A stretch of 64,000 nt of DNA from Desulfobacteraceae bacterium Eth-SRB2 (GCA_004193595.1 RPGQ01000047.1:1-64000); one strand, 5' to 3'; shown: positions 9,260 to 19,030, counted from the stretch's first letter. Notes: generated by a model from the sequence alone, not told the origin. Numbers and translations are program-made.

Positions 9260-9625
9260 ATGGCATGCATTCTTATCATAGACGATGAACCACAACTACT
9301 GAACATGCTCGCCCAGACTTTAGAGCGTGAAGGGTACGACATAGTGAAAGCGTCAAACGGAAAGGAGGGGATAAGACTCTGTCGGGAGAATCCGGTCGAT
9401 TTAATCATTACAGACATCATCATGCCTGAGAAGGAAGGTATTGAAACGATCTTTGAACTAAGGAAAGAATTTCCGGATTTAAAAATAATTGCCATTTCCG
9501 GGGGCGGGCGGATCGAACCGGAGGAATATTTAGATATCGCCAAAAAGATAGGAGCTCAGAGGACCTTTGCTAAACCTGTCGCACGAGAGGACCTTATAAA
9601 TGCGGTGCGGGAGCTTTTAGGATAA
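9260..9625 (+). CDS. Single-domain response regulator (CheY-like)
   Basis: 121-aa stand-alone receiver domain. Seen: LIIDDEPQ acidic pocket, phospho-acceptor D52 in LIITDIIMPEKEG, a Ser switch residue in IAISGG and Lys in FAKPVA. There is no output domain. AGGGAG precedes the ATG. It follows the HTH-receiver gene by 153 bp; that gap holds a weak inverted repeat (9171-9182 against 9221-9232). It may relay phosphate to or from the upstream regulator. No partner kinase is in the window. Confidence 0.88.
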   Translation: MACILIIDDEPQLLNMLAQTLEREGYDIVKASNGKEGIRLCRENPVDLIITDIIMPEKEGIETIFELRKEFPDLKIIAISGGGRIEPEEYLDIAKKIGAQRTFAKPVAREDLINAVRELLG

Positions 9626-9878
9626 CCATAACTAATTGCAAAAAAACAGATATAAATCCATCTCAAACACCATTCATTTCATTAAAAAGTGCAGATTTTT
9701 GGCCTCTTCAATTTGGGCACAATCCCTGATAATTCAAATTACAATACATGCGTGTTTTTCGTTCCAAGTCGATGCGTGATCAATTTGAATTTTGACATCC
9801 GCCTTTTAATGTTGTATCCAAAATTCGATATCTTATTTTGATTTCAGGAAAATCCGATTTTCATCCTGAGGAACACAA
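9626..9878. other. Non-coding AT-rich spacer
   Basis: No gene or clear structured element was recognised between the receiver gene and the hydrolase. GAGGAAC just before 9879 could serve as the hydrolase ribosome site. Confidence 0.4.
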
Positions 9879-10484
9879 ATGGTCAAAAAAATAACGTTTT
9901 TTTCAGAAGATTATGAAATAGAAGGACTGTTCAATAAAAGAGACGAGAATAAGGGGGTCGTGGTTACCCATCCCCATCCGCTTTACGGCGGAGATATGTA
10001 TAATCTGGTGGTTGAAACCATTGTGCATGTCTATAATATAAAAGGATATTCAACATTAAAATTTAATTTCAGGGGGGTTGGAAAAAGCCGGGGGCAATAT
10101 GATAATGGCGTAGGCGAGCAGAAGGACGTTTTGGCCGCCCTCTCATTTCTTGCTGATATGGGGATGAAAAGAATAGATCTTGCCGGGTATTCGTTCGGCG
10201 CTTGGGTTAACGCACTTGCCGTTATTCAGGGGGATAGTGTTGTGGAGAATATGGCGATGGTTTCACCTCCGGTGGGGTTTATGGATTTTCACGCAATAAG
10301 CGCAATGAAGGTTTTAAGGTTTGTTATAACCGGCAGCCGGGATGATATTGCACCCGCGGATGCTGTAAAAAAAATGCTGCCCACATGGAACCCCGATGCT
10401 CGGTTTGAAATTGTCGAGGGTGCTGATCATTTCTACGGTGGATATCTTGGTGAACTCGAATCTGTTTTGTCTTCTTGTATTTAG
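9879..10484 (+). CDS. Alpha/beta hydrolase (COG2945-like)
   Basis: 201-aa serine hydrolase, cytosolic. Seen: THPHPLYGGDMYN oxyanion/N-terminal signature, FNFRGVGKSRG, nucleophile elbow GYSFGAW, catalytic Asp region GSRDDIAP and catalytic His in GADHFYGG. Order and spacing match small dienelactone-hydrolase-like proteins of COG2945. Substrate unknown. It has no operon partner: the next gene starts 233 bp later. Confidence 0.88.
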   Translation: MVKKITFFSEDYEIEGLFNKRDENKGVVVTHPHPLYGGDMYNLVVETIVHVYNIKGYSTLKFNFRGVGKSRGQYDNGVGEQKDVLAALSFLADMGMKRIDLAGYSFGAWVNALAVIQGDSVVENMAMVSPPVGFMDFHAISAMKVLRFVITGSRDDIAPADAVKKMLPTWNPDARFEIVEGADHFYGGYLGELESVLSSCI

Positions 10485-10717
10485 CCGATGAAAGTTTTAC
10501 AAACTTACGAGCCATCTAATTTAACGTCTCGGAAATTATGCAACTTTTTGATAATAAAGAATTTTAATGGAAATCTATTTATTCCATCATTCCATTATTC
10601 TAATTGGGGCGAAGCCCCTGAGTTCCACCACTTGGCTATTCCAAATATTGTGAATCCTATATGTTCATATTTATAATGTGTTTGATCGACTGGTACGGGA
10701 TTTCTTAAAAAAGCAAG

Positions 10718-11374
10718 ATGAGGCTTAAAAAAGATAAGAAATTTTTATGGATTCTTTTGCTGTTTGCAGGCTCATTTTTTTTATCTTGCAGTATTTTTAA
10801 GACGACCTACAAAATTACAAAATATACTGTAAAAACAACATATAAAGTTACGAAAGGTGTTGGAAAAGTAGTATATAAAATAGGCAAGTTTAGTTTTGTC
10901 GTAGTCATGGCCCCCTTAAGCTGGCCGTTAACACATGGAGATATTGAATCTATCGACAATTTACCTCCAAAAGATGCGATTCGAAAGGGTCGTGTCAAGA
11001 AAGCACCTTATGTGGTCAAAGGTAAAAGGTATGTGCCCATGTCTGTAAAAGAAGCCGGTAAATACCGTCAAAAAGGGATCGCTTCCTGGTACGGGTATGA
11101 GACGCTTCGTCAAAAAGGAGGGCATATGACGGCCAATGGCGAAGCTTTTGATCCCAAAGGACTTAATGCCGCTCACAAATATTTGCCGCTTCCGATATAC
11201 GTCAAGGTTACAAATCTGGAAAATAATCGAATGATCATTGTTCGAGTAAATGATCGGGGTCCTTTTGTAAAAGGGAGGATTATCGACCTTAGCGCCGGTG
11301 CAGCAAAAAAACTCGGTTTTTATAAAAAAGGAACCACAAAAGTTTTAGTAGAAACTATACAGATCGAAAGTTAG
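10718..11374 (+). CDS. RlpA-like double-psi beta-barrel lipoprotein
   Basis: Predicted outer-membrane-anchored peptidoglycan-active protein (septal lytic transglycosylase family). Seen: a lipoprotein signal with lipobox LSCS near residue 24, then a basic stretch, then the RlpA fold from about residue 120 (GIASWYG, TANGEAFDP, AAHKYLPLPIYVKVTNLENN, VNDRGPF, IDLSAGAAKKLG). The C-terminal SPOR domain of enterobacterial RlpA is absent and the protein ends right after the barrel. The 10485-10717 gap upstream is AT-rich and contains no recognised gene. Confidence 0.9.
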   Translation: MRLKKDKKFLWILLLFAGSFFLSCSIFKTTYKITKYTVKTTYKVTKGVGKVVYKIGKFSFVVVMAPLSWPLTHGDIESIDNLPPKDAIRKGRVKKAPYVVKGKRYVPMSVKEAGKYRQKGIASWYGYETLRQKGGHMTANGEAFDPKGLNAAHKYLPLPIYVKVTNLENNRMIIVRVNDRGPFVKGRIIDLSAGAAKKLGFYKKGTTKVLVETIQIES

Positions 11375-11376
11375 CC

Positions 11377-11621
11377 AGTGTCCATCCATAAATGGTTTTT
11401 TTGCTTGCCCAGTTAAATCCGTATTTAATATTTAACCGGGGCCCAATCTTAGCGTTATGTTCAAAAAATAATCCTCGGAATATTAAACATATGCCTGCCT
11501 GCCCCGTAGGTCGGCAGATCGTACCGGGGTGGTTATTTTTCTCACATGCCCCTCCGGAGCGTAGGCCCTACGGGCCGGAGGCTTGATCTTGAACAAAAAT
11601 CCTCATTTATGGATGGACACT
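11377..11621. repeat. 245-bp element with perfect 18-bp terminal inverted repeats
   Basis: AGTGTCCATCCATAAATG at 11377-11394 is repeated exactly in reverse complement at 11604-11621. The interior is non-coding with GC-rich palindromic patches (for example around 11500-11580). It fills most of the space between the RlpA-like and AsmA-like genes, which fits a MITE. Confidence 0.8.
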
Positions 11622-11693
11622 ATCCGGTAAACTTATTACCTGAATCTTGCATGAGAATTAATGAAAAATGCGGGTTCGAGGAGCACACTATTC

Positions 11694-14201
11694 ATGCGAT
11701 GGAAATGGATATTTGGTATCGCTGTTTTCCTTATTGTTGCGGTAATCGTAGGGATATTTGCGATTTTGTCAAGCTATGACTTCAACGATTTAAAACCTCA
11801 AATTGCCCGGATGGTCAAGGATACCACCGGTCGTGAGCTTTCTCTGAAAGGTGACCTGGAGCTTGAAATCGGCTTAACTCCGAGCCTGGTTATAGAGGAT
11901 GTGATCTTCCGGAATGCGTCATGGGGTTCGCGGCCTGAGTTGGCCAAAATCAGGCGATTAGAGGTCCAGGTGGCTGTCCTTCCGCTGATCAGAAGGATTA
12001 TCCTTTTCAAACGGTTGATCCTGATTGAGCCCGACATCCTGATTGAAACCAACAGCGCCGGCAAATCAAATCTTGAATTTGAAACCGTAAAAAAAAGAGA
12101 GGTTGCAAAATCGGTAGAAAAAACAACCGCACATGATAAATCATATTTGTCTGGACTAACATTCAATGAAATTCGGATTGAAAAAGGTCGTTTTACATAT
12201 AATGGCGGACAATCCGGCCGGACCTATGCTGTGACTCTGGAAAGCGCAACGGCCTCTGCGGACGCTGACGGGCCTGTTGCGTTGAAGCTTGACGGAGGCT
12301 ACAACAGTAAGCCTTTCCGGGTTAAAGCAACCCTGGGCCCTGTGGCCGCGTTGACCGATCCTGATAAAGCATGGCCGGTTAAGCTGACGTCCAATATTGC
12401 GGGTTCAACGGTCATTATTGACGGAGCGGCAAGAGATCCCATAAATGGCAAAGGTCTGAATATCACGGTTACGGGGAACGGCCGGTCCATTCCTGAGATT
12501 TTAAAGCTGTTTAATATAACCTATATACCGGAGTTAGGTCCGTTTGATGTGACGGCCAAGCTCACGGATCCTGACGGCAGGCTGGGGTTAACGGATATCG
12601 ACCTCAAGGTGGGCGGCGAAGATATGGCCAGGGCAAGGTTCACGGGTGCGATCACGGATCTCATAAAGGGCAAGGGTCTGGATATCACGGTTACGGGAAG
12701 CGGCCGGTCCATTCCTGAGATTTTAAAGCGGTATAATATAACCTATATACCGGAGTTAGGCCCGTTTGATGTGACGGCCAAGCTCACGGATCCTGACGGC
12801 AGGCCGGGATTAACGGATCTTGACCTCAAGGTGGGCAGTGAAGCGTTGGCCAGGGCAAGGTTCACGGGTGCGGTCGAGGATATCACGGCCATAAAGGGAA
12901 TGAATCTTAACTTTGATATTCAGGGTAAAGATTTTGCAAACCTAAAAAAGATTACCGGCAAGCCCATGCCTTTCAATGGCCCATTTTCCGTTTCCGGCAA
13001 CGCCGTCGCCCTTTCGGCAAAATCTTACAAGATTTCTGATCTCAAAGCTTTAATCCAAGAAGACGATCTAAATGGATCGATAGAAATAAATCTGGCCGCC
13101 AAAAAGCCACGGATCACGGCTGATCTTTCATCCCAAAAATTTGATTTGCGTCCCATGTTGTCAAAAAAAGGGAACAAGATCGGCGAGCCGGAAAAGGATG
13201 CCACCGAAGCTACTTCCAGAAAGGGTAAAGTCTTTCCCGATACCCCTTTGCCTCTAAAAGTGTTGACACAGGTCGACGCTGAAATTGAACTTAAAGCAAA
13301 ACAACTCCTGCTGCCACTATTTTTTCTCAGTGACACTACCGCGCATATGGTTTTAGAGGATGGACACCTTATCGTGAATCCCCTTAAATTAATTGTGGGT
13401 GGCGGAACACTTGCCGGCCATTTTGATCTCCATGTCCAGGGCAACGCTGTCCAAGTGGCCACGGCACTCAAAATCGACCGGTACGAGCTTGGCAGTATGC
13501 TCAAAAAGCTGGGTATTAATGACTTGCTCCACGGCAATATGGATGTGGCCCTCGACCTCAAAAGCCGGGGAAACTCGATAGCAGAACTTATGTCCGGGCT
13601 GAACGGTAAAACCCTGATGGTCATGGGTGAAGGGAGCATCAACGAAAACGCCATCAAACTCCTTGGAACCGACCTGAGTTCCGGCCTTCTGCAACTACTT
13701 AATCCCTTGAAAAAGAAAGAAAAATACACAAAAATCAACTGTTTTGCCGGCGGATTTGACATTAAAAACGGACTGGCACAAAGCAGTGCACTGGTATTGG
13801 ATACCAGCCAGGTTAGTGTGCTCGGGTATGGTAAAATCGATCTTAAGACAGAGGAAATTGATCTGTCACTCAAGCCGTCTCCAAAAAAAGGAGTCGGCAT
13901 CAATGGACTGGCCAAGTTCAGCCTGAGTTTTGGTGAGTTAACAAAAACACTTAAGGTTAAGGGAACCCTTTCCAATCCTTCTCTATCTATCGATCCCACC
14001 GGATCAATGATTACCCTGGGAAAGGCTATCGGCGGCGTGGTTCTGTTTGGACCTTTTGGCCTTGCTGCAGTTCTGGCCAACGGCCAATTGGGCGATAAGA
14101 ACCCGTGTCTTGCAATTATCGAAGCTGCAAAAAAAGGCTTTAAGGAGTCTGAAAGTGAGAAGCCCGAAGAAAAAAAGAGTGTGATTAAAAAAAGCAACTA
14201 A
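11694..14201 (+). CDS. AsmA family protein
   Basis: Inner-membrane-anchored periplasmic protein of the AsmA family, whose members are implicated in lipid transport between membranes. Seen: a single N-terminal signal-anchor (MRWKWIFGIAVFLIVAVIVG), the AsmA start SYDFNDLKPQIARMVKDTTG with RELSLKGDLEL, and a C-terminal AsmA_2-like domain (DTSQVSVLGYGKIDLKTEEI, GTLSNPSLSIDPTG). ATG 11694 has GAGGAG ten bases upstream and is preferred over 11661. A 74-residue unit is duplicated in tandem in the middle. An error-rich inverted copy of the 3' part lies at 14728-16938 and carries extra copies of this unit. Confidence 0.9.
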   Translation: MRWKWIFGIAVFLIVAVIVGIFAILSSYDFNDLKPQIARMVKDTTGRELSLKGDLELEIGLTPSLVIEDVIFRNASWGSRPELAKIRRLEVQVAVLPLIRRIILFKRLILIEPDILIETNSAGKSNLEFETVKKREVAKSVEKTTAHDKSYLSGLTFNEIRIEKGRFTYNGGQSGRTYAVTLESATASADADGPVALKLDGGYNSKPFRVKATLGPVAALTDPDKAWPVKLTSNIAGSTVIIDGAARDPINGKGLNITVTGNGRSIPEILKLFNITYIPELGPFDVTAKLTDPDGRLGLTDIDLKVGGEDMARARFTGAITDLIKGKGLDITVTGSGRSIPEILKRYNITYIPELGPFDVTAKLTDPDGRPGLTDLDLKVGSEALARARFTGAVEDITAIKGMNLNFDIQGKDFANLKKITGKPMPFNGPFSVSGNAVALSAKSYKISDLKALIQEDDLNGSIEINLAAKKPRITADLSSQKFDLRPMLSKKGNKIGEPEKDATEATSRKGKVFPDTPLPLKVLTQVDAEIELKAKQLLLPLFFLSDTTAHMVLEDGHLIVNPLKLIVGGGTLAGHFDLHVQGNAVQVATALKIDRYELGSMLKKLGINDLLHGNMDVALDLKSRGNSIAELMSGLNGKTLMVMGEGSINENAIKLLGTDLSSGLLQLLNPLKKKEKYTKINCFAGGFDIKNGLAQSSALVLDTSQVSVLGYGKIDLKTEEIDLSLKPSPKKGVGINGLAKFSLSFGELTKTLKVKGTLSNPSLSIDPTGSMITLGKAIGGVVLFGPFGLAAVLANGQLGDKNPCLAIIEAAKKGFKESESEKPEEKKSVIKKSN
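12447..12890 (+). repeat. Tandem 222-bp repeat inside the AsmA gene
   Basis: Two in-frame units (12447-12668 and 12669-12890) encode nearly identical 74-aa blocks containing ITVTG, GRSIPEILK, NITYIPELGPFDVTAKL and the DLKV stretch. The inverted copy at 14728-16938 contains three such blocks, with the TATACCGC landmark at 16348, 16575 and 16801. The template therefore had more units than are present here. Confidence 0.9.
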
Positions 14202-14270
14202 CCCGGATGGAGAATTCAGGTGCTTAGGTAGTGTCCAATGGACGTGTCGAAAGTGGCCGCATACTCTAAC

Positions 14271-17227
14271 CTAACCATTTATCGTTTTAGATAAAAAACA
14301 TAAGGAGATGACCCCTATAAGCAGAAATACTGCATTAACAAATCCCTTTTCTTCATGGGTTTCCGGAATCAGATCGGAAGCCGCAATATAAAGAAAAGAT
14401 CCTCCGGCTATTGCTAACATTAAACCCACCATGGCTTGGGATAGACTCTTCATGAAAGTCAGGGAGATCAGAGCGCCTAATGGAGTAGCCAGACCCACGG
14501 CAATTGACAGCTTCAGTGCAGTTTTTCTTTTCATTGAGTTAATCAGCAAAGCAAAAGTGGTAACCCCTTCGGGAAGCTCATGCGCGATAACCCCCAGGGA
14601 AGTTAGCAATCCCAACTTAAAATCTATTTCAAAACCTATCCCGATAATGATTCCATCAATCAAAGAGTGAAAAAAAAGGCCGGAGAACATGACCTTGCCT
14701 TTTGTATGGCGAGAGCTCTTCTTTTCTGATTCCGGAAACCCACGAAGAAAAGGGATTTGCTTTTAATGCAGTATTTCGCCTATAGGGGTCATCTCTTTAT
14801 GTTTTTTATTCCAAAACGATAAAATGGTTAGTTAGAGTATGGCCACTTTCGACACGTCCATTGACACTACCTAAGCACCCAAATTCTCCATCCGGTTAGT
14901 TGCTTTTTTAATCATACTCTTTTTCTTCGGCTTAATTCTCAGACTCTTAAAGTTTCCTTTTGCAGCTTCGATAATTGCGTAAAGACACGGGTTCTTATCG
15001 CCCAATTGGCCGTTGGCCAGAACTGCAGCAAGGCTAAAAGGTCCAAAATGCCTGGTGAACCACGCCGCCGATAGCCTCTAGGGTAATCATTGATCCGGTG
15101 GGATCGATAGATAGAGAAGGATTGGAAAGTTCCCTTTAACCTTAAGTGTTTTGTTAACTCACCAAACTCAGGCTGAACTTTACAGTTCATTGATGCCGAC
15201 TCCTTTTTTGAGACGGTTTGGAGTGACAGATCAATTTCCCTCTGTCTTAAGATCGATTTTTACCATACCTCGAGCACATCTAACCCGGCTGGTATCCATT
15301 ACCAGTGCACTGCTTTGTGCCAGTCCGTTTTAATGTCAAACTGGCCGCAAAACAGCTGATTTTCGTGTATTTTTCTTTTCTTTTTCAAGGGATTAAGTAG
15401 TTACGCAGAAGGCCGGAACTCCGCGGGTCGGTTCCAAGGAGTTTGATGGCGTTTTCGTTGATGCCCTTCACCCAGCGACCATCGGTTTTACCGTTCAGCC
15501 CACATAAGTTCCCGCTATCGAGTTTCCCCGGCTTTGAGGTCGAGGGCCACATCCATATTGCCGGAGCAAGTCATTAATACCCAGCTTTTGAGCATACCGC
15601 CAAGCCTCGTACCGGTCGATTTTGAGTGCCGGGCCAATTTGGACAGCGTTGCCCCTGGACATGAGATCAAAATGGCCGCAAGTGTTCCGCCACCCACAAT
15701 TAATTTAAGGATTCACGATAAGGTGTCCATCCTCAAAACCATATGCGCGGTAGTCACTGAGAAAAATAGCAGCGGCAGGAGTTGTTTTGTTTTTAAGTTC
15801 AATTTCCAGCGTCGACCTGTGTCAACACTTTTAGAGGCAAAGGTATCGGGAAAGACTTTACCCTTTCTGGAAGTAGCGCTTCGGTGGCATCCTTTTCTTC
15901 CGGCTCGCCGATCTTGTTCCCTTTTTGACAACATGGGACGCAAATCAAATTTTGATGAAAGATCAGCCGTGATCCGTGCTTTTTGGCGGCCAGATTTATT
16001 TCTATCGATCCATTTAGATCGTCTCTTGATTAAAAGCTTTGAGACCGTGAAATCTTGTAAGATTTTGCCGAAAGGGCGACGGCGTTGCCGGAAACGGAAA
16101 TGGGCCACGAAAGGCATGGGCTTGCCGGTAATCTTTTTAGGTTTGCAAAATCTTTACCCCAACATCGTGCTAAGATTCATTCCCTTTATGGCCGTGATAT
16201 CCTCGACTGCACCCGTGAACCTTTGCCCTGGCTAACGCTTCACTGCCCAATTCCAGGTCAAGATCCGTTAATCCTGGCTCAAGCTGTCAGGATCCGTGAG
16301 CTTGGCCGTCACATCAAACGGGCCTAACTCCGGTATATAGGTTATATTATACCGCTTTTAAAATCTCAGGAATGGACTGGCTGCTTCGTAACCGTGATAT
16401 CCGTGACCTCTTTGCCCTTTATGAGATCCGTGATCGCACTGGCAGGAACCTTTTGCCCTATCCATATCTTCGCCGCCCACCTTGAGGTCGATATCCGTTA
16501 ACCCTGGCCTGCCGTCAGGGATCCGCGAGCCTGGCTGTTACATCAAACGGACTTAACTCCGGTATAGGTTATATTATACCGCTTGAAAATCTCAGGAATG
16601 GACCGGCCGCTTCTCTAACCGTGATATCCAGACCCTTGCTCCTTATGAGATCCGTGATCGCACTCCGTGAACCTGCGTCTCTGGTTATCTTCGCCGCCCA
16701 CCTTTGAGGTCGATATCCGTTAACCCCAGCCTGCCGTCAGGGATCCGCGAGCTTGGCCGTCACATCAAACGGACCTAACTCCGGTATATATAGGTTATAT
16801 TATACCGCTTTTAAAAACCAGAATGGACCGGCTGCTTCCTCTAACCGTGATATTATCCATCCTGCCCTTTATGCGAGATCCGTGATCGCACCCGTGAAAT
16901 TTTTGCCCTGGCCATATCTTCGCCGCCCAACCTTTTCTTTTCTTTAAAGTGGATCTCAGAGCCCGAATGGAGTACCATCACATTTTCCAGCAAATAAAAG
17001 ACAAGAAAACCTATTAGTATAAAAAGTAAGGCGTTTTTAGAAAGTTCCAGTGATTCGGGAAAGAGATGGAAAAAAGCAACCCCCAAAATTAAACCTGCGG
17101 CAAAGGAATTTACATAATGGGAGTATTTAAGAACCAGCCTCTCATTAAGGAGTACGAGAATAATTCCCAAAATGGTTGATAAACCGGCAATAGAGCTATA
17201 AAAGAGAACGTTAAATTCAATGCCCAT
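14271..17227 (-). pseudogene. ZIP family metal transporter, split by a 2.2-kb insertion
   Basis: The N-terminal part lies at about 16939-17227 (MGIEFNVLFYSSIAGLSTIL to SEIHFKEKK) and the C-terminal part at 14271-14727 (SSRHTKGKVMFSGLFFHSLI onward). The C-part carries the ZIP metal-site motifs HSLIDG and HELPEG. Joining the parts across the shared CTTTTCT tract (14721-14727 and around 16932-16941) restores one continuous frame, HFKEKKSSRHTKGKV, of about 250 aa, a usual ZIP length. ZIP proteins import zinc, iron or similar divalent ions. A CDF exporter lies directly upstream on the same strand. The gene is either truly disrupted or intact with a misassembled insert. Confidence 0.85.
14728..16938 (-). 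repeat. Degenerate inverted duplication of the asmA 3' region
   Basis: Reading this stretch on the minus strand reproduces about 12611-14373: the asmA tandem units, the asmA C-terminus, the asmA-ZIP spacer and the ZIP 3' end. It differs from the source by many scattered single-base insertions, deletions and substitutions, so the AsmA frame is broken repeatedly. It interrupts the ZIP gene. Open frames inside it are fragments or antisense shadows of asmA and are not real genes. Confidence 0.88.
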
Positions 17228-17280
17228 TGTTTTCCCATCCCATTAGTCCGAATATTTCTCAATAATTTTCACACTTGGGG

Positions 17281-18231
17281 TTACCTGTGAACATGATTTT
17301 GCAATAGATCGTCTCCACAGGATTTGCTTTCAAACTGAATCGTGCTATGTCCTATTCTATAATTATTATGGAGAAGGCTTTTAATTTCCTTTAATATATA
17401 AGCGCTACTGCTGATGAGTAGATCGTCAATCAATACATGGGCGCTCATGGCATTAATACCGGAGGTAATTGTCCATAAATGTAAGTGATGTACATCCTTT
17501 ACTCCCTTGATTTTACGGAGTTCATCCAACATTTCCTCTACGTTTATATCTTTAGGGGTTGCTTCCAGAAAGATGTCGATTGATTCCATTATCAGAGCAT
17601 AAGCTCCTTTTAGGATGAGAATCCCAATAAAAATGCCAATTAAAGGGTCTATTAAATACCAGCCGGTATATAAGATTAACAAGCCTCCCACAATCACTCC
17701 CCCGGAAGAAATTGTATCCCCCACGATATGGAAAAACACTGACTTGACATTCAAGCTTGTATGGGCGGATTTTCTTAGAAGTATTATTCCCATACCATTG
17801 GCTAAAAGTCCTATACAGGCAACTACCAGCATAAATAAGCCTTTAATTTCTTCGGGATGAAGAAGGCGATGATATGCTTCGTAGAATATGTAAAAAGAGA
17901 TGAAAAACAGGAGCATGCCGTTAAAAAATGCAGCCAGAATTTCCAATCGATGGAACCCGAAAGTCTTCGAGGGTGTGGGTGGTTTTTGGGCAAACCTCAT
18001 GGCAACCAAACTTAAGCCCAAAGCCAATATATCGGTTAACATATGTCCGGCATCGCTGAGCAAGGCAAGGCTGTTGGCCAGAAGGCCACCGATTATTTCA
18101 GCGATCATGACAATGGCCGTGATTAATAAGGCAATCACCAAGTTGCGCTGATTCGAAGAATATACGTGATTGTCTGATTTTTTAGGTTGATGAATATGAT
18201 GGGATATCATCTTGTTTTTATTAATGAACAC
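17281..18231 (-). CDS. Cation diffusion facilitator (CDF/CzcD family) metal exporter
   Basis: Inner-membrane proton-coupled exporter of Zn, Co or Cd. Seen: six hydrophobic helices, the metal-site motifs LLSDAGHMLTDILAL (helix 2) and FHIVGDTISS (helix 5), and a C-terminal cytoplasmic domain with GVKDVHHLHLWTI. The N-terminus carries a short His-bearing stretch (SHHIHQP). About 310 aa is normal. The start is uncertain: GTG 18231 or ATG 18210, neither with a strong ribosome site. It lies 50 bp upstream of the ZIP importer on the same strand. Confidence 0.93.
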   Translation of the reverse strand: MFINKNKMISHHIHQPKKSDNHVYSSNQRNLVIALLITAIVMIAEIIGGLLANSLALLSDAGHMLTDILALGLSLVAMRFAQKPPTPSKTFGFHRLEILAAFFNGMLLFFISFYIFYEAYHRLLHPEEIKGLFMLVVACIGLLANGMGIILLRKSAHTSLNVKSVFFHIVGDTISSGGVIVGGLLILYTGWYLIDPLIGIFIGILILKGAYALIMESIDIFLEATPKDINVEEMLDELRKIKGVKDVHHLHLWTITSGINAMSAHVLIDDLLISSSAYILKEIKSLLHNNYRIGHSTIQFESKSCGDDLLQNHVHR

Positions 18232-18273
18232 CCCGAAAACGTGAAATATCCGGGCTAGCGGGTGGACAATTTA

Positions 18274-18570
18274 CTATTCCTCATCTTCAAGATAAAACCT
18301 AAAGTCTGTTGTTGACTTTTTGGCAAAGAAATTTAGAAAGTTAACTTCCTTTATTTCTTCCGAATTTATTTTCGGACGGTCAGCACTTTCATTTAATACG
18401 GTTTCTCGTAAATTAGGATTTTGGTGAGTTAAGATGACGGCCATTTTTTCGGCCTTTTGTGGATTTTCTGCCTTTACAAATATTGTGGAAAAAAACCCGT
18501 ACTTTTTAAGTTCACCGTCAAGATTTAAGAGGAAATTCTTTCCATGTAGTTGAACCTTGAAATTTTTCAT
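18274..18570 (-). CDS. Small protein of unknown function
   Basis: 98 aa, cytosolic by appearance with no membrane segment or signal. It contains a compact N-terminal alpha/beta-like stretch (KNFKVQLHGKNFLLNLDGEL, then FSTIFVKAENPQKAE) and a charged C-terminus ending FRFYLEDEE. GAGGAT lies just before ATG 18570. It is 42 bp upstream of the CDF gene on the same strand and may be co-transcribed. I do not recognise the family. Confidence 0.6.
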   Translation of the reverse strand: MKNFKVQLHGKNFLLNLDGELKKYGFFSTIFVKAENPQKAEKMAVILTHQNPNLRETVLNESADRPKINSEEIKEVNFLNFFAKKSTTDFRFYLEDEE

Positions 18571-18771
18571 CCGATCCTCTTTGACGGAGAGCCGCTTGTT
18601 ATCTTTTTTCAGTTAATGACAGCACTTTTAAACTGCAGTGATTCTCAATGATATGAAAATCCTTATCATTGTGCAAGAGGGATATGTGGTTTTCGATGGC
18701 AACCGAGGCAATCATTCAATATAATGGTTTTCGGATTGTGATACCTTTCTTACCTTATATAACAATATCAT

Positions 18772-18868
18772 AATGATTACAAAATTTGCGATGCCTTTTT
18801 ATCCCGCCTATGTTTGGCGGGGGAATTTGAACTTTTTACGAAACCGTCTAAATCGGACTTTTTACGAG
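18772..18868. repeat. Truncated, inverted copy of the 151-bp MITE-like element
   Basis: 18772-18848 is the reverse complement of the left half of the 6412-6562 element, including the palindrome CCCGCC..GGCGGG. The match continues through the flanking TCGGACTTTTTACG to about 18868. The other half and its terminal repeat are missing. Confidence 0.8.
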
Positions 18869-18894
18869 TACATCATTTTTTAGGTTGGACGAGG

Positions 18895-18993
18895 TTATTT
18901 ATTCCTGAGCAGGTTAAAGCTCTTGAAATTAAAGGAAAAATCGTGGCCATTGATGCCAAGGGGTGTCAAGATCGAATTATCTTAACCTCTTAA
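18895..18993 (+). pseudogene. ISAs1-type transposase remnant
   Basis: Translates as LFIPEQVKALEIKGKIVAID then AKGCQ and a stop soon after. The LEIKGKIVAIDAKGCQ block matches the conserved ISAs1/H-repeat transposase signature (typically LxGxIVxIDAxGCQ). Only about 32 codons survive, with no start and no catalytic remainder. It directly follows the MITE fragment. Confidence 0.6.
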
Positions 18994-19001
18994 TAAGATT
19001 C

Positions 19002-19030
19002 TTGACAAATATATATAATTATAATAAATT
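19002..19030 (+). promoter_or_regulatory. Candidate promoter of the T6SS operon
   Basis: TTGACA at 19002-19007 followed by very AT-rich DNA with a TAAATT hexamer at 19025-19030 (17-bp spacing). TATAAT also occurs at 19014-19019 and 19020-19025, but too close to the -35. It is the only promoter-like site seen ahead of the long co-directional T6SS run. By-eye prediction. Confidence 0.4.

Noticed and set aside
13025..14197. Long minus-strand open frame (390 codons) inside the AsmA gene
   Set aside because: Antisense shadow of a gene with clear AsmA features; its translation is low-complexity Ser/Pro/Leu-rich with no family resemblance.
15534..16235. Plus-strand open frame of 233 codons
   Set aside because: Antisense to the inverted asmA copy; arises from the rearranged, indel-rich segment.
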